Positions 48,706 to 57,151 of a stretch of DNA of 58,793 nucleotides are shown piece by piece (the stretch's first letter is position 1; every line of letters starts with the position of its first letter). Origin of the DNA: a virus; the IMG/VR virus record IMGVR_UViG_3300017786_003035, positions 1 through 58,793 of that record; one strand, given 5' to 3'. Position numbers and translations under genes: made by a program. The notes below the pieces were generated by a model. That model did no database searches, had not been told where the DNA came from, and saw only the letters and a program-made list of their open reading frames with translations.

Positions 48706-48714
48706 CATAAATAC
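48706..48714 (+). promoter_or_regulatory. Late promoter of gp14
   Basis: CATAAATAC on the plus strand; +1 near 48719 gives a leader of only 3 nt before ATG 48722, and no Shine-Dalgarno is present. Confidence 0.7.
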
Positions 48715-48721
48715 TATTACT

Positions 48722-49885
48722 ATGCCGAGATTGAGTTTATACAAACCCGAAAAGGGAAAAGATTATTCCTTCCTTGATAAGACTATAACAGAAATGTTTA
48801 CAGTTGGAGGAACGGATGTCTTCGTTCACAAGTATTTAGGACCTAAAAATCCTGATGATGCTACTGCTACGGCTGATCAGCCACAGTACGATGCTGTAAA
48901 AGAAACAAACATACAAGATATGCTGTTTATGGAAAACAGAGATCGTAAATACGATCCAGACATTTATACAATGCGTGGCATTTATAATGTTTCAGATGTA
49001 GACTTTGATATGAGTCAATTTGGACTGTTTTTACAAAATGATATTATCTTTATGACAATTCCTATTAATTATAGTGTTAGAACATTAGGACGTAAAATTA
49101 TGTCCGGAGATGTAATTGAACTTCCGCATTTAAAAGACGAAAATGCTCTTAATGACTTTAGTGTAGCATTAAAGCGTTATTATGTAGTTGAAGATGTAAA
49201 CAGAGCAAGTGAAGGATTTTCACCTACTTGGTATCCACATTTGTATCGTGTAAAAATGAAACAAATTGTTGACTCGCAAGAATTTAAAGAAATACTTGAT
49301 TTACCAGCAGAAGAAGGTAGTACACAAACATTACGCGATGTGCTTAGTACATACGAAACAGAAATGCAAGTTAATAATGCTATTATTCAACAAGCAGAAG
49401 CAGACGCACCTAAATCAGGTTATGATACTAGTAGTTTCTACACACTACAAACTGATGACAATGGAAAAGCAGAACTTGTAAGAACTGATCAAACTGACAT
49501 TGATGCTAGTATTGAAAGTGGTCAATTAGATGCTAGTAGAGTTAATCAAACACCAGACCGTAATGGCTATGACGGATATTTATTAGGAGACGGATTAGCA
49601 CCAAACGGAGAAACATTTGGTAGCGGTATTTCTTTTCCTACAGATAGTGTAAAAGGTGACTATTTTTTACGTGTTGACATGATGCCTAATAGATTATTTA
49701 GATATGATAGCCAAAGGTGGGTCAAAATGGAAACAGTTGAACGTCAAGACCTTTCAAATACAACTACAAAACAAACACAAAAAGGTACATTTGTTAATAA
49801 TACTAACACTAGTACAATTAGTGGCGAGGTTGTTCCAGAACGTCAAGGTATTTCACAAGCACTTAAACCAAAGGCAGATAATTAA
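48722..49885 (+). CDS. 14: Neck protein gp14
   Basis: 387 aa from ATG 48722; an in-frame start at 48671 would lie above the late promoter. Blocks: TITEMFTVGGTDVFVHKYLG, NIQDMLFMENRDRKYDPD, FDMSQFGLFLQNDIIFMTI and SGDVIELPHLKDENALNDFSVALKRYYVVEDV, in the same order as T4 gp14 (VRG..FYVPR, FG..V.DE, GDLIYFP, FEI..VE). Longer than T4 (256) by an Asp/Thr-rich C-terminal part. It starts the plus-strand late operon. Confidence 0.8.
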   Translation: MPRLSLYKPEKGKDYSFLDKTITEMFTVGGTDVFVHKYLGPKNPDDATATADQPQYDAVKETNIQDMLFMENRDRKYDPDIYTMRGIYNVSDVDFDMSQFGLFLQNDIIFMTIPINYSVRTLGRKIMSGDVIELPHLKDENALNDFSVALKRYYVVEDVNRASEGFSPTWYPHLYRVKMKQIVDSQEFKEILDLPAEEGSTQTLRDVLSTYETEMQVNNAIIQQAEADAPKSGYDTSSFYTLQTDDNGKAELVRTDQTDIDASIESGQLDASRVNQTPDRNGYDGYLLGDGLAPNGETFGSGISFPTDSVKGDYFLRVDMMPNRLFRYDSQRWVKMETVERQDLSNTTTKQTQKGTFVNNTNTSTISGEVVPERQGISQALKPKADN

Positions 49886-51315
49886 TGCAACATTTTTATG
49901 ATGGACAAATTAGACGTTATGTTACACAGTTAGTAAGACTGTTTAGCAACTTCTCATATAAAGACGGTGACGGTAAAATAACACAAGTACCTGTTATGTA
50001 CGGAGACATTACTCGTCAAGTTGGACACATCCTTAGAGATAATTCAGAGAACAAAATACCTAGTGCGCCTCGCATGGCAGTTTATATTACTGGATTAGAA
50101 CAAGATAGAACACGTACATCAGACAGTTCATTTACTAGTAAAGTTCATATTAGAGAACGAGCATACGACGAAGACAACAACGAATACTTAAATACGCAAG
50201 GTAAGAACTATACAGTAGAACGTATTATGCCTAGTCCTTATACATTAAGTGTTAATGTAGATATTTGGTCAACTAATACAGATCAAAAGTTACAAATTAT
50301 GGAGCAACTATTAATGTTGTTTAATCCTAGTTTAGAAATACAAACTACAGATAACTATATTGATTGGAGTAGTTTAACTAGTGTAGAACTAACAGGAACA
50401 AGTTTTAGTAGTAGAAGTATTCCTATTGGTACAGAATCAGAAATTGATATCGCACAACTTAGTTTTACAACACCTATATACATTAACATGCCTGCTAAAG
50501 TTAAAAAACTTGGTATTATTACAAATGTTGTAATGAGTATTTTTGACGAATCAAAAGGTACAATTAACCTTGGAGAGTCTACACCAGAGCTAACAGCATA
50601 CAGTGGCACTGTACTTCCTACTACTGATTTAGAAAAAGGCGGACTTGATCTTAATATGGTAGTACGTGGTTACGAAAACTATGATCTTAATGTTCTTAAC
50701 AATGTAGCACAATTAATGAACAAAGGTTCAATTGGTACAGCATTATGGACTGATTACTTTGAAGATCGTCCACAAGATTATGTTGCTGGATTAAGTCAAT
50801 TACAATTAAAGCGTACTGTACTTCCGGGTGAAGCATCAACAGCAGGAAGTGTTAACGGAACTATTACAATTAATCCTCTAGACGAAACACAACTTGTTAT
50901 TACTTGGGACGAAGATACAATTCCTACAAATACTAATTTAAATTCTCCAGCAGGAAGAGGTAATGAAGGTAGTGTAGATTTTATCATCGATCCTAAAAAA
51001 TATAATCCAACAGGTGCTAAAACAGCAGGATTGAGATTACTACTATTAGATTCAATCGGTGACACTGGTAATGAAGACGGTCCAGACGCATGGAAAGGGT
51101 CAAGTAATATTGATTTCCATGCTAGTGAAAACGATATTATTGAATGGGACGGTAATGATTGGAATATAGTATTTGATGCTAGTACTTACACAAATACTTC
51201 TACAGTTTACATAACCAACTTAAATACTGGTGTACAGTATAAATGGACTGGTACAGAATGGATACTTTCATTCGAGGGCGAATACCGAAAAGGCTCTTGG
51301 CGTATCACCAAATAG
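49885..51315 (+). CDS. 15: Tail terminator gp15
   Basis: 476 aa (T4 272). It opens MQHFYDGQIRRYVTQLVRLF, which corresponds to FYNSSFRRYATLMGDLF of T4, then VPVMYGDI, YNTERIMPSPYTLSVNVDIWS-like strand (here YTVERIMPSPYTLS) and QLLMLFNPSLEIQTT. Gp15 caps the tail and binds the neck. The extra C-terminal 180 residues contain a SIGDTGNEDGPDAWKG region and end in strands rich in Trp (WDGNDWNIVF). The start overlaps the gp14 stop (TAATG). Confidence 0.82.
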   Translation: MQHFYDGQIRRYVTQLVRLFSNFSYKDGDGKITQVPVMYGDITRQVGHILRDNSENKIPSAPRMAVYITGLEQDRTRTSDSSFTSKVHIRERAYDEDNNEYLNTQGKNYTVERIMPSPYTLSVNVDIWSTNTDQKLQIMEQLLMLFNPSLEIQTTDNYIDWSSLTSVELTGTSFSSRSIPIGTESEIDIAQLSFTTPIYINMPAKVKKLGIITNVVMSIFDESKGTINLGESTPELTAYSGTVLPTTDLEKGGLDLNMVVRGYENYDLNVLNNVAQLMNKGSIGTALWTDYFEDRPQDYVAGLSQLQLKRTVLPGEASTAGSVNGTITINPLDETQLVITWDEDTIPTNTNLNSPAGRGNEGSVDFIIDPKKYNPTGAKTAGLRLLLLDSIGDTGNEDGPDAWKGSSNIDFHASENDIIEWDGNDWNIVFDASTYTNTSTVYITNLNTGVQYKWTGTEWILSFEGEYRKGSWRITK

Positions 51316-51328
51316 CATAACTAATTGC

Positions 51329-51778
51329 ATGAACCAAGAGATAATTTGTAGTGGTGCTCTCTTTTATTCATTAAAAACTAAACGGTTTTTGTTATTACAT
51401 AGAGCACAAAGTAAACAGAAAAATGTATGGGGCTTAGTCGGCGGGACAAACGGCAAGGATGAACTTCCGTGGCCTGCGCTACAAAGAGAAATTGAGGAAG
51501 AACTAGGCTTTCTTCCTAGCATTACTAAAACTATTCCTCTAGAAACATTTATTAGTACAGACGAAAAGTTTAGTTTTCATACATACTTGGTTGTTGTAAA
51601 TGAAGAATTCCTACCAATATTAAATGAAGAACACAATGGGTATTCATGGGTAAGTTTTGGTAAATGGCCAAAACCCTTACATGTAGGATTACGTAATACA
51701 TTACAAAGCAAAACAAATCAAACTAAACTGGAAACAGTGTTTAACTTAATTGGATATTTAGAAAATGAAACAAATTAA
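51329..51778 (+). CDS. Nudix hydrolase
   Basis: 149 aa from ATG 51329, just after the gp15 stop; an in-frame start at 51230 lies inside gp15 and was rejected. The Nudix box is complete: GTNGKDELPWPALQREIEEE followed by LGF (Gx5Ex7REUXEEXGU, about 37-59). The preceding strand is NVWGLVGG. Such enzymes hydrolyse nucleoside diphosphates linked to another moiety; NDP-sugars or host alarmones are candidates. The ATG of halogenase 1 overlaps its end by 14 nt. Confidence 0.92.
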   Translation: MNQEIICSGALFYSLKTKRFLLLHRAQSKQKNVWGLVGGTNGKDELPWPALQREIEEELGFLPSITKTIPLETFISTDEKFSFHTYLVVVNEEFLPILNEEHNGYSWVSFGKWPKPLHVGLRNTLQSKTNQTKLETVFNLIGYLENETN

Positions 51779-53276
51779 GAATATTACTATTGTAGGTGGT
51801 GGATCAGCGGCTTGGTTAGGTGCGGCATATCTTATGAATAACAAATGGGATCTTGAACTAACAGTTATTGATAAAGAAGTAGGTAATCCTATTGGAGTTG
51901 GTGAAGCAACAGTACTTACGTTTCCACATTTTTTAAGAGAGTGCGGATTACAACTAACTGATTGGTTTCCAAATATTGATACAACATATAAAACAGGTAT
52001 TAATTTTCCTGGTTGGAAAGATCCTAAGGGCAGTGTTTGGCATCCGTTTTATTTAAATAGAAGTTACTTTGATAAGCAATGTACACAATACGATATATGG
52101 GCGCACAATAAACAACATACAGATTTTAAAACATCAGCATTACCCACTTATAATACTGTAATGAACAACAAAGTAGACATGTGGGGATCATTTGAAACAC
52201 TAGCATATCACATTGATGCTGGAAAATTAGTAACACAACTACAAAAGTTTTGTCATGGAAATGTAAATGTAATTAAAAGTGACGTAGTTGGTGTTAATAG
52301 AGATTCATCTGGTAATGTAACAAGTGTTGAACTTAAAAACGGACACGTACACAGTTCGGATTTATTTGTTGATTGTACAGGCTTTGCCTCAATTTTAAAA
52401 GATTCTGATCGTGTAGAACTGTTAGGTGAAGGTAGATTGTTTACAAATTGTGCTGTAGCTGGTCATGTACCTTATGAAAATATTGAAGAAGAACGTGTTC
52501 CATATGTAGATTGTCCTGCTGTTGATCATGGCTGGATTTGGAAAATTCCTACACAAACACGCTTTGGAAGTGGCATGGTATTTAATAAAGATATTACAGA
52601 TATTGATACAGCGAAACAATATTTTTGCGATCACTGGAACGGAAGAATTAAACCGGAAGACTTGAAAGTTATTGATTGGGTTCCTTACTATAGTAAAAAC
52701 TTTTGGGAGAATAATGTAGTTTCAATTGGACTAAGTGGTGGATTTATCGAACCACTAGAGTCAACTGGACTTGCTAGTATGACAACAGGTTTTGAAAAGT
52801 TATTAGCACGTATCTCTCACAATGCTTACTCAGAAGCTGATGTTCATGGGTATAACCAAGAAATGATATACTGGTATGAAGATGCTGTTGACTTTATTAA
52901 CAGTCATTATGCTGACACTAAATGGGACACACCTTTTTGGAATTTTGTTAAAGAAACACATGTAAAATCTGAAAAACATCTTTATTATGAAGCATGGTTG
53001 AAAGATCCAAATAGAAAATTTTATACAAGCGTAATGTCTAAAACATTATTTCATCCACCTAACTGGCATTTATGGCTAATACAAATGGGATATCCTGTTA
53101 ATAAAGATCTAAACTATTTAAATCCTATGGAAACTGAATTTATGATGAGAGAGTTTCATATGGCCGAAGAAGTACGTGTTCGTTCAAGTATACCTCATAC
53201 TGATGCTATCGAATCTACTAACTTAGGTTGTGACTGGTGGCATCGTGGTCGTACAGGAGGAGATAAGTTACAATGA
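51765..53276 (+). CDS. Flavin-dependent tryptophan halogenase-like protein 1
   Basis: 503 aa. FAD-binding GGGSAAW at 11-17; conserved Lys76 in TTYKTGINF, the position of the catalytic lysine of PrnA-type enzymes; WIWKIP (257-262), the halogenase WxWxIP signature; and GGFIEPLESTG near 329, with the conserved Glu. All key residues are therefore present. The true substrate may be an aromatic other than tryptophan. It overlaps the Nudix gene and halogenase 2 by short overlaps. Confidence 0.9.
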   Translation: MKQIKNITIVGGGSAAWLGAAYLMNNKWDLELTVIDKEVGNPIGVGEATVLTFPHFLRECGLQLTDWFPNIDTTYKTGINFPGWKDPKGSVWHPFYLNRSYFDKQCTQYDIWAHNKQHTDFKTSALPTYNTVMNNKVDMWGSFETLAYHIDAGKLVTQLQKFCHGNVNVIKSDVVGVNRDSSGNVTSVELKNGHVHSSDLFVDCTGFASILKDSDRVELLGEGRLFTNCAVAGHVPYENIEEERVPYVDCPAVDHGWIWKIPTQTRFGSGMVFNKDITDIDTAKQYFCDHWNGRIKPEDLKVIDWVPYYSKNFWENNVVSIGLSGGFIEPLESTGLASMTTGFEKLLARISHNAYSEADVHGYNQEMIYWYEDAVDFINSHYADTKWDTPFWNFVKETHVKSEKHLYYEAWLKDPNRKFYTSVMSKTLFHPPNWHLWLIQMGYPVNKDLNYLNPMETEFMMREFHMAEEVRVRSSIPHTDAIESTNLGCDWWHRGRTGGDKLQ

Positions 53277-54748
53277 AAATTGTAGTTGTCGGTGGCGGTA
53301 CAGCCGGATGGCTTGCGGCACTAATGGTTTCAAAAATTAGACCTGAACATAGCGTTACATGTATTGAAAGTTCAAAGATTGGTATTATTGGAGCAGGTGA
53401 AGGATCAACAGGATCACTTACTAATGTTGTACAAAATATTATGTGGAACTTAGGTTGTAATGAGCAAGATTTTATTAAAGAGTGTGATGCTACAATTAAA
53501 CTAGGTATCAAACATATTGGGTGGGGACCAGACAAAACTAAGTCTTATATTGGACCAATTGATGGTACTCCTACTAGTAATGATATGGCTGACATTGTAT
53601 TCCAACATGCTTTAGGATATAGAGAGCAGGACTTATTACACATTGCTACTGAGCTTGGTTATAAAATTCATCATAATAAAAATAGTTTTGTAGAGCAAGA
53701 AGGAAACCATGCTTATCATTTTGATGCCCATAAAGTTGGACAGTATTTTAAGAAGATTTGTAGTACAGTAACACACATTGATAGCGAAGTTGAGCATGTT
53801 AATATCGACAGTCATTTAGGATTTGTATCGTCAGTAAAGTTAAGTAACGGTGATACAGTAAAGGGTGATATGTTTATTGACGCAAGTGGATTTAATCAAG
53901 TTCTAATGAAAGCAGTAGGCGGTAAATGGAAAAGTTACAAAGAAAACTTGCCTGTAAATAGCGCATTACCGTTTTTATTACCGTATGAAGACGATGAAAA
54001 GATTGAACCTGTTACTAACGCCTGGGCACAAAATAATGGATGGTGCTGGCAAATTCCAACAAAAGAACGTCGCGGATGTGGCTATGTATTCTGTGATGAC
54101 TTTGTTACACCGGATCAAGCACACGCTGAACTTGAACAAACAATCGGACGTAAAGTTGATCCAATTAGACTACTAAAGTTTGATAGTGGTAGACAAGAAG
54201 ACGTTTGGATTAAGAATGTATTATCAGTAGGACTATGTGCGGCATTTGCTGAACCTCTCGAAGCAACTAGTATTCATACTACTATTATGCAGTTAAAACA
54301 TTTTATTTTTAGTTGCTTAGGAGCAACTGCTGAAGAAACATGTAATCCAGGACAAGTAGAAAATTACAACAAAGTAAACGGCAACTTATACGATAACATG
54401 AAAGATTTTCTTGTAGCACACTATACATGTGGAAGAAACGATACAGAGTTTTGGAAGTATATTAATAGCGGTGCTACTATAACACCGTTTGTTGAGCATA
54501 TAAGAGGTGTTTGTAAACATCGTGTACCAAACACATCATTGTTTCCTAAACAAGAAGGTTCTGCGGGTTGGCCGTTATGGAGTTATGTACTAGCAGGTAC
54601 AGGACAATTATCAGATGAAATAGCAAGGCAAGAAATTGAATTTAATTCAACTAACGTGTTAGCTGATACATCTTATATCAATCATATTAAACAATTTGAT
54701 CAAATGGCAAAAGACTTGCCAGACAATACCCAATATATAAAAGGTTAA
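53273..54748 (+). CDS. Flavin-dependent tryptophan halogenase-like protein 2
   Basis: 491 aa. GGGTAGW at 7-13, Lys76 in CDATIKLGIKHIGWG, WCWQIP (257-262) and AEPLEATS carry all signatures of the family. It differs clearly from copy 1, especially residues 90-200, so the two have separate substrates or origin. Some marine T4-like phages carry halogenase genes; two in tandem is less common as far as I know. Confidence 0.9.
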   Translation: MKIVVVGGGTAGWLAALMVSKIRPEHSVTCIESSKIGIIGAGEGSTGSLTNVVQNIMWNLGCNEQDFIKECDATIKLGIKHIGWGPDKTKSYIGPIDGTPTSNDMADIVFQHALGYREQDLLHIATELGYKIHHNKNSFVEQEGNHAYHFDAHKVGQYFKKICSTVTHIDSEVEHVNIDSHLGFVSSVKLSNGDTVKGDMFIDASGFNQVLMKAVGGKWKSYKENLPVNSALPFLLPYEDDEKIEPVTNAWAQNNGWCWQIPTKERRGCGYVFCDDFVTPDQAHAELEQTIGRKVDPIRLLKFDSGRQEDVWIKNVLSVGLCAAFAEPLEATSIHTTIMQLKHFIFSCLGATAEETCNPGQVENYNKVNGNLYDNMKDFLVAHYTCGRNDTEFWKYINSGATITPFVEHIRGVCKHRVPNTSLFPKQEGSAGWPLWSYVLAGTGQLSDEIARQEIEFNSTNVLADTSYINHIKQFDQMAKDLPDNTQYIKG

Positions 54749-54751
54749 TAA

Positions 54752-55897
54752 ATGAATAACGTATTAGTAATAGGCGATGTAATAATCGACAAATATATTT
54801 ATGGTACCTCTACACGTATCAGTCCTGAAGCGCCTGTGCCTGTAATAACTTATATTGAAGAAAAAGAAACAAGAGGTGGCGCAGGACTTGTATACGAAAA
54901 CTTAAAAAGTTTAGGTGTTAACGTTGACATGTTCGAAACACCTGGAGAAGTTAGTGTCAAAACTAGAATAATCTGCGACGGGCATTACATTACACGTATC
55001 GATGATGACGCACAAGCAAATGGAACAGAAGTTTTAAAACGAGTACAAGAAACTAATTTTTCTCAATACGATTATGTTATACTAAGTGACTACAACAAAG
55101 GTGTATTAGATGAAGCAAGAGAAATTATTAAACATATTAATACATTTAATTGTAAAGTAATTGTTGATCCTAAAGAAAATCAGTGGTTCTACGAAGGTGC
55201 TTGGCTAGTAAAACCTAACTACAGTGAATTTGAATCGTTGGAGTTTGACAATTGGCAAGGTAATATTATTACTACTAATGCCGGCGAAGAAGTTGTTGCT
55301 ACTATTGATGGTAAAAGATATGAAGTACCTGTTGATAATTTAGAAGTAGCAGATGTTACAGGTGCTGGTGATTGTTTTTTAGCAAGTTTTGTATATGCAC
55401 TTACTAAAGGATATAACTATGAAAAAGCAATAAAGATTGCCGTTCAAGGTTCAACTGAAAGTGTAAAACATGCTGGTACATATATTCTTAAAAAAGCTGA
55501 CTTAGAAGAAACTATTATATTTACAAATGGTGTTTTTGACATACTACATACAGGACATTTAAAATTACTCGAATATGCTAAGTCAAAAGGTAATAAACTT
55601 ATTGTAGGTATTAATAGTGATGAAAGTGTAAAACGTTTGAAAGGTTCTAATAGACCTGTTAACAATCATATGTTACGTAAAGAACAGTTACTAGCATTAC
55701 CTTGGGTAGACGAAGTACATATTTTTAAAGAAGATACTCCTTTAGAATTAATGAATTGGTTAAATCCGGACTTGATTATTAAGGGCGGTGACTATATAAT
55801 AAAGACTGTAGTAGGACATGAAAAATTTAATGTTGAAATTTTTCCTACAGTTGAAGGTAAATCAACAACAAGTATTATAGAGAAGATGAAAAAATGA
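54752..55897 (+). CDS. hldE: Bifunctional heptose kinase/adenylyltransferase HldE-like
   Basis: 381 aa (E. coli 477). Kinase domain 1-245: RISPEAPVPV (22-31), RGGAG (41-45) and DVTGAGD (201-207), the PfkB signature. Nucleotidyltransferase domain 250-381: FTNGVFDILHTGH (257-269) and GINSDES (286-292). The kinase is shorter than bacterial HldE, missing internal loops, but its catalytic Asp is present. It makes ADP-D-glycero-manno-heptose from the heptose 7-phosphate. GmhA and GmhB are not visible here, so those steps would be supplied by the host. Confidence 0.93.
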   Translation: MNNVLVIGDVIIDKYIYGTSTRISPEAPVPVITYIEEKETRGGAGLVYENLKSLGVNVDMFETPGEVSVKTRIICDGHYITRIDDDAQANGTEVLKRVQETNFSQYDYVILSDYNKGVLDEAREIIKHINTFNCKVIVDPKENQWFYEGAWLVKPNYSEFESLEFDNWQGNIITTNAGEEVVATIDGKRYEVPVDNLEVADVTGAGDCFLASFVYALTKGYNYEKAIKIAVQGSTESVKHAGTYILKKADLEETIIFTNGVFDILHTGHLKLLEYAKSKGNKLIVGINSDESVKRLKGSNRPVNNHMLRKEQLLALPWVDEVHIFKEDTPLELMNWLNPDLIIKGGDYIIKTVVGHEKFNVEIFPTVEGKSTTSIIEKMKK

Positions 55898-56721
55898 AAA
55901 TTTTAGTAACAGGACATAAAGGGTTTATTGGTAGCCAATTAGCAAACTACTTTCAGCATCAAGGTCATGAAGTTGAAGGATTTGAATTTGTAGAACATGT
56001 AGTACCTAATGTTGAAGCATATGATTGGGTAATACACACAGGCGCTATATCAGATACTACTGAGAGAGATGTTGATAAGGTATGGGCACAAAATTATGAA
56101 TTTACAATGCGTTTGTTACAAGTTTGTGAACATTTGGGTACAAACATACAACTTGCTAGTACAAGTGCTGTGTACGGTTCTAATACAGCGTTTAACGAGG
56201 AAGATCCTGTGTATCCGCAAACACCCTATGCTTGGAGCAAGTACTTAGTGGATAAGTTTTTAAAAGATAATGATACATCTGAATTTGGTATGTTAGTACA
56301 ATCATTTAGGTACTTTAATGTATACGGTCCAGGTGAAGGACATAAAGGCGACCAAATGAGTTTGGTTAGTAAGTTTCAAAAGCAAGCAAGTCAAGACGGT
56401 GTAATTAAATTATTTAAAAACAGTGATAAGTTTGAAAGAGATTGTGTATGTGTATACGACATTTGTAGAATCCATGAAATGATGATGAAACAAGATACTA
56501 GTGGTATCTTTAATGTAGGAACTGGAACTGCTAGGAACTTAGCAGAGATAGCAAAAGTTATTGCAGACAAGTATGATGCTAAGATCGAATACATTGATAT
56601 GCCAGATAAACTAAAAGGACAATATCAAGAATACACTTGTGCCGACAACACAAAGCTACATAATACTATACCAGTTAGACGCTGGATGACAATAGAGGAT
56701 TATTTAAATGGTGCCAACTAG
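55894..56721 (+). CDS. hldD: ADP-L-glycero-D-manno-heptose 6-epimerase
   Basis: 275 aa SDR enzyme. TGHKGFIG (6-13) binds NADP; IHTGAISDTTERDVD (47-61) corresponds to the HEGACSSTTE block of E. coli HldD; Tyr112 and Lys116 in YAWSK are catalytic; FRYFNVYGPGEGHKG and PDKLKGQYQEYTCADN match HldD closely. It follows hldE with ATGA overlap, giving the ADP-L,D-heptose used in inner-core LPS. The epimerase is a little shorter than in E. coli (310). Confidence 0.95.
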   Translation: MKILVTGHKGFIGSQLANYFQHQGHEVEGFEFVEHVVPNVEAYDWVIHTGAISDTTERDVDKVWAQNYEFTMRLLQVCEHLGTNIQLASTSAVYGSNTAFNEEDPVYPQTPYAWSKYLVDKFLKDNDTSEFGMLVQSFRYFNVYGPGEGHKGDQMSLVSKFQKQASQDGVIKLFKNSDKFERDCVCVYDICRIHEMMMKQDTSGIFNVGTGTARNLAEIAKVIADKYDAKIEYIDMPDKLKGQYQEYTCADNTKLHNTIPVRRWMTIEDYLNGAN

Positions 56722-57145
56722 ACTAGAAGGTAAAGTAGACAAAGGCTGGGGTTACGAATTAATCTGGGCTACAAACGAACAATACTGTGGAAAGATTATG
56801 GTATTTGAAAAGGTTGGAGCTAAATTTAGTATGCACTTTCATAAAGAAAAAGATGAAACTTGGTTTGTTAATAATGGCAGATTCTTATTAAATTATATTG
56901 ATACAGATACTGCTGAATATAAATCAAAAGAATTAACTGAAGGCATGACATGGAGAAATCCACCATTAATGCCGCATCAATTAGTTTGTATGGAACCTGG
57001 CAGTAGTGTTACTGAAGTAAGTACACCCGATAGTGTTGAAGATAATTATCGAATTGCTCCAGGTGATAGTCAAAAGTCTAAGCCACAAATAGAAACAGCA
57101 TCACCCGAAGATGATGCTGATAATTCTGTAACTACTACCCCTTAA
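56708..57145 (+). CDS. Cupin-domain protein ending the heptose block
   Basis: 145 aa. Cupin motif 1 FSMHFHKEKDETWFVNNGRF (His, His, Glu) and motif 2 GMTWRNPPLMPHQLVCMEPG (distal His) are complete. Before them GKVDKGWGYELIW is seen, like sugar isomerase or epimerase cupins. The C-terminal 35 residues are acidic and disordered. ATG 56708 overlaps the hldD stop by 14 nt. The nearby heptose genes suggest a sugar-phosphate substrate. No terminator is obvious before the convergent gene 7 nt away. Confidence 0.8.
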   Translation: MVPTRLEGKVDKGWGYELIWATNEQYCGKIMVFEKVGAKFSMHFHKEKDETWFVNNGRFLLNYIDTDTAEYKSKELTEGMTWRNPPLMPHQLVCMEPGSSVTEVSTPDSVEDNYRIAPGDSQKSKPQIETASPEDDADNSVTTTP

Positions 57146-57151
57146 AAAAGA

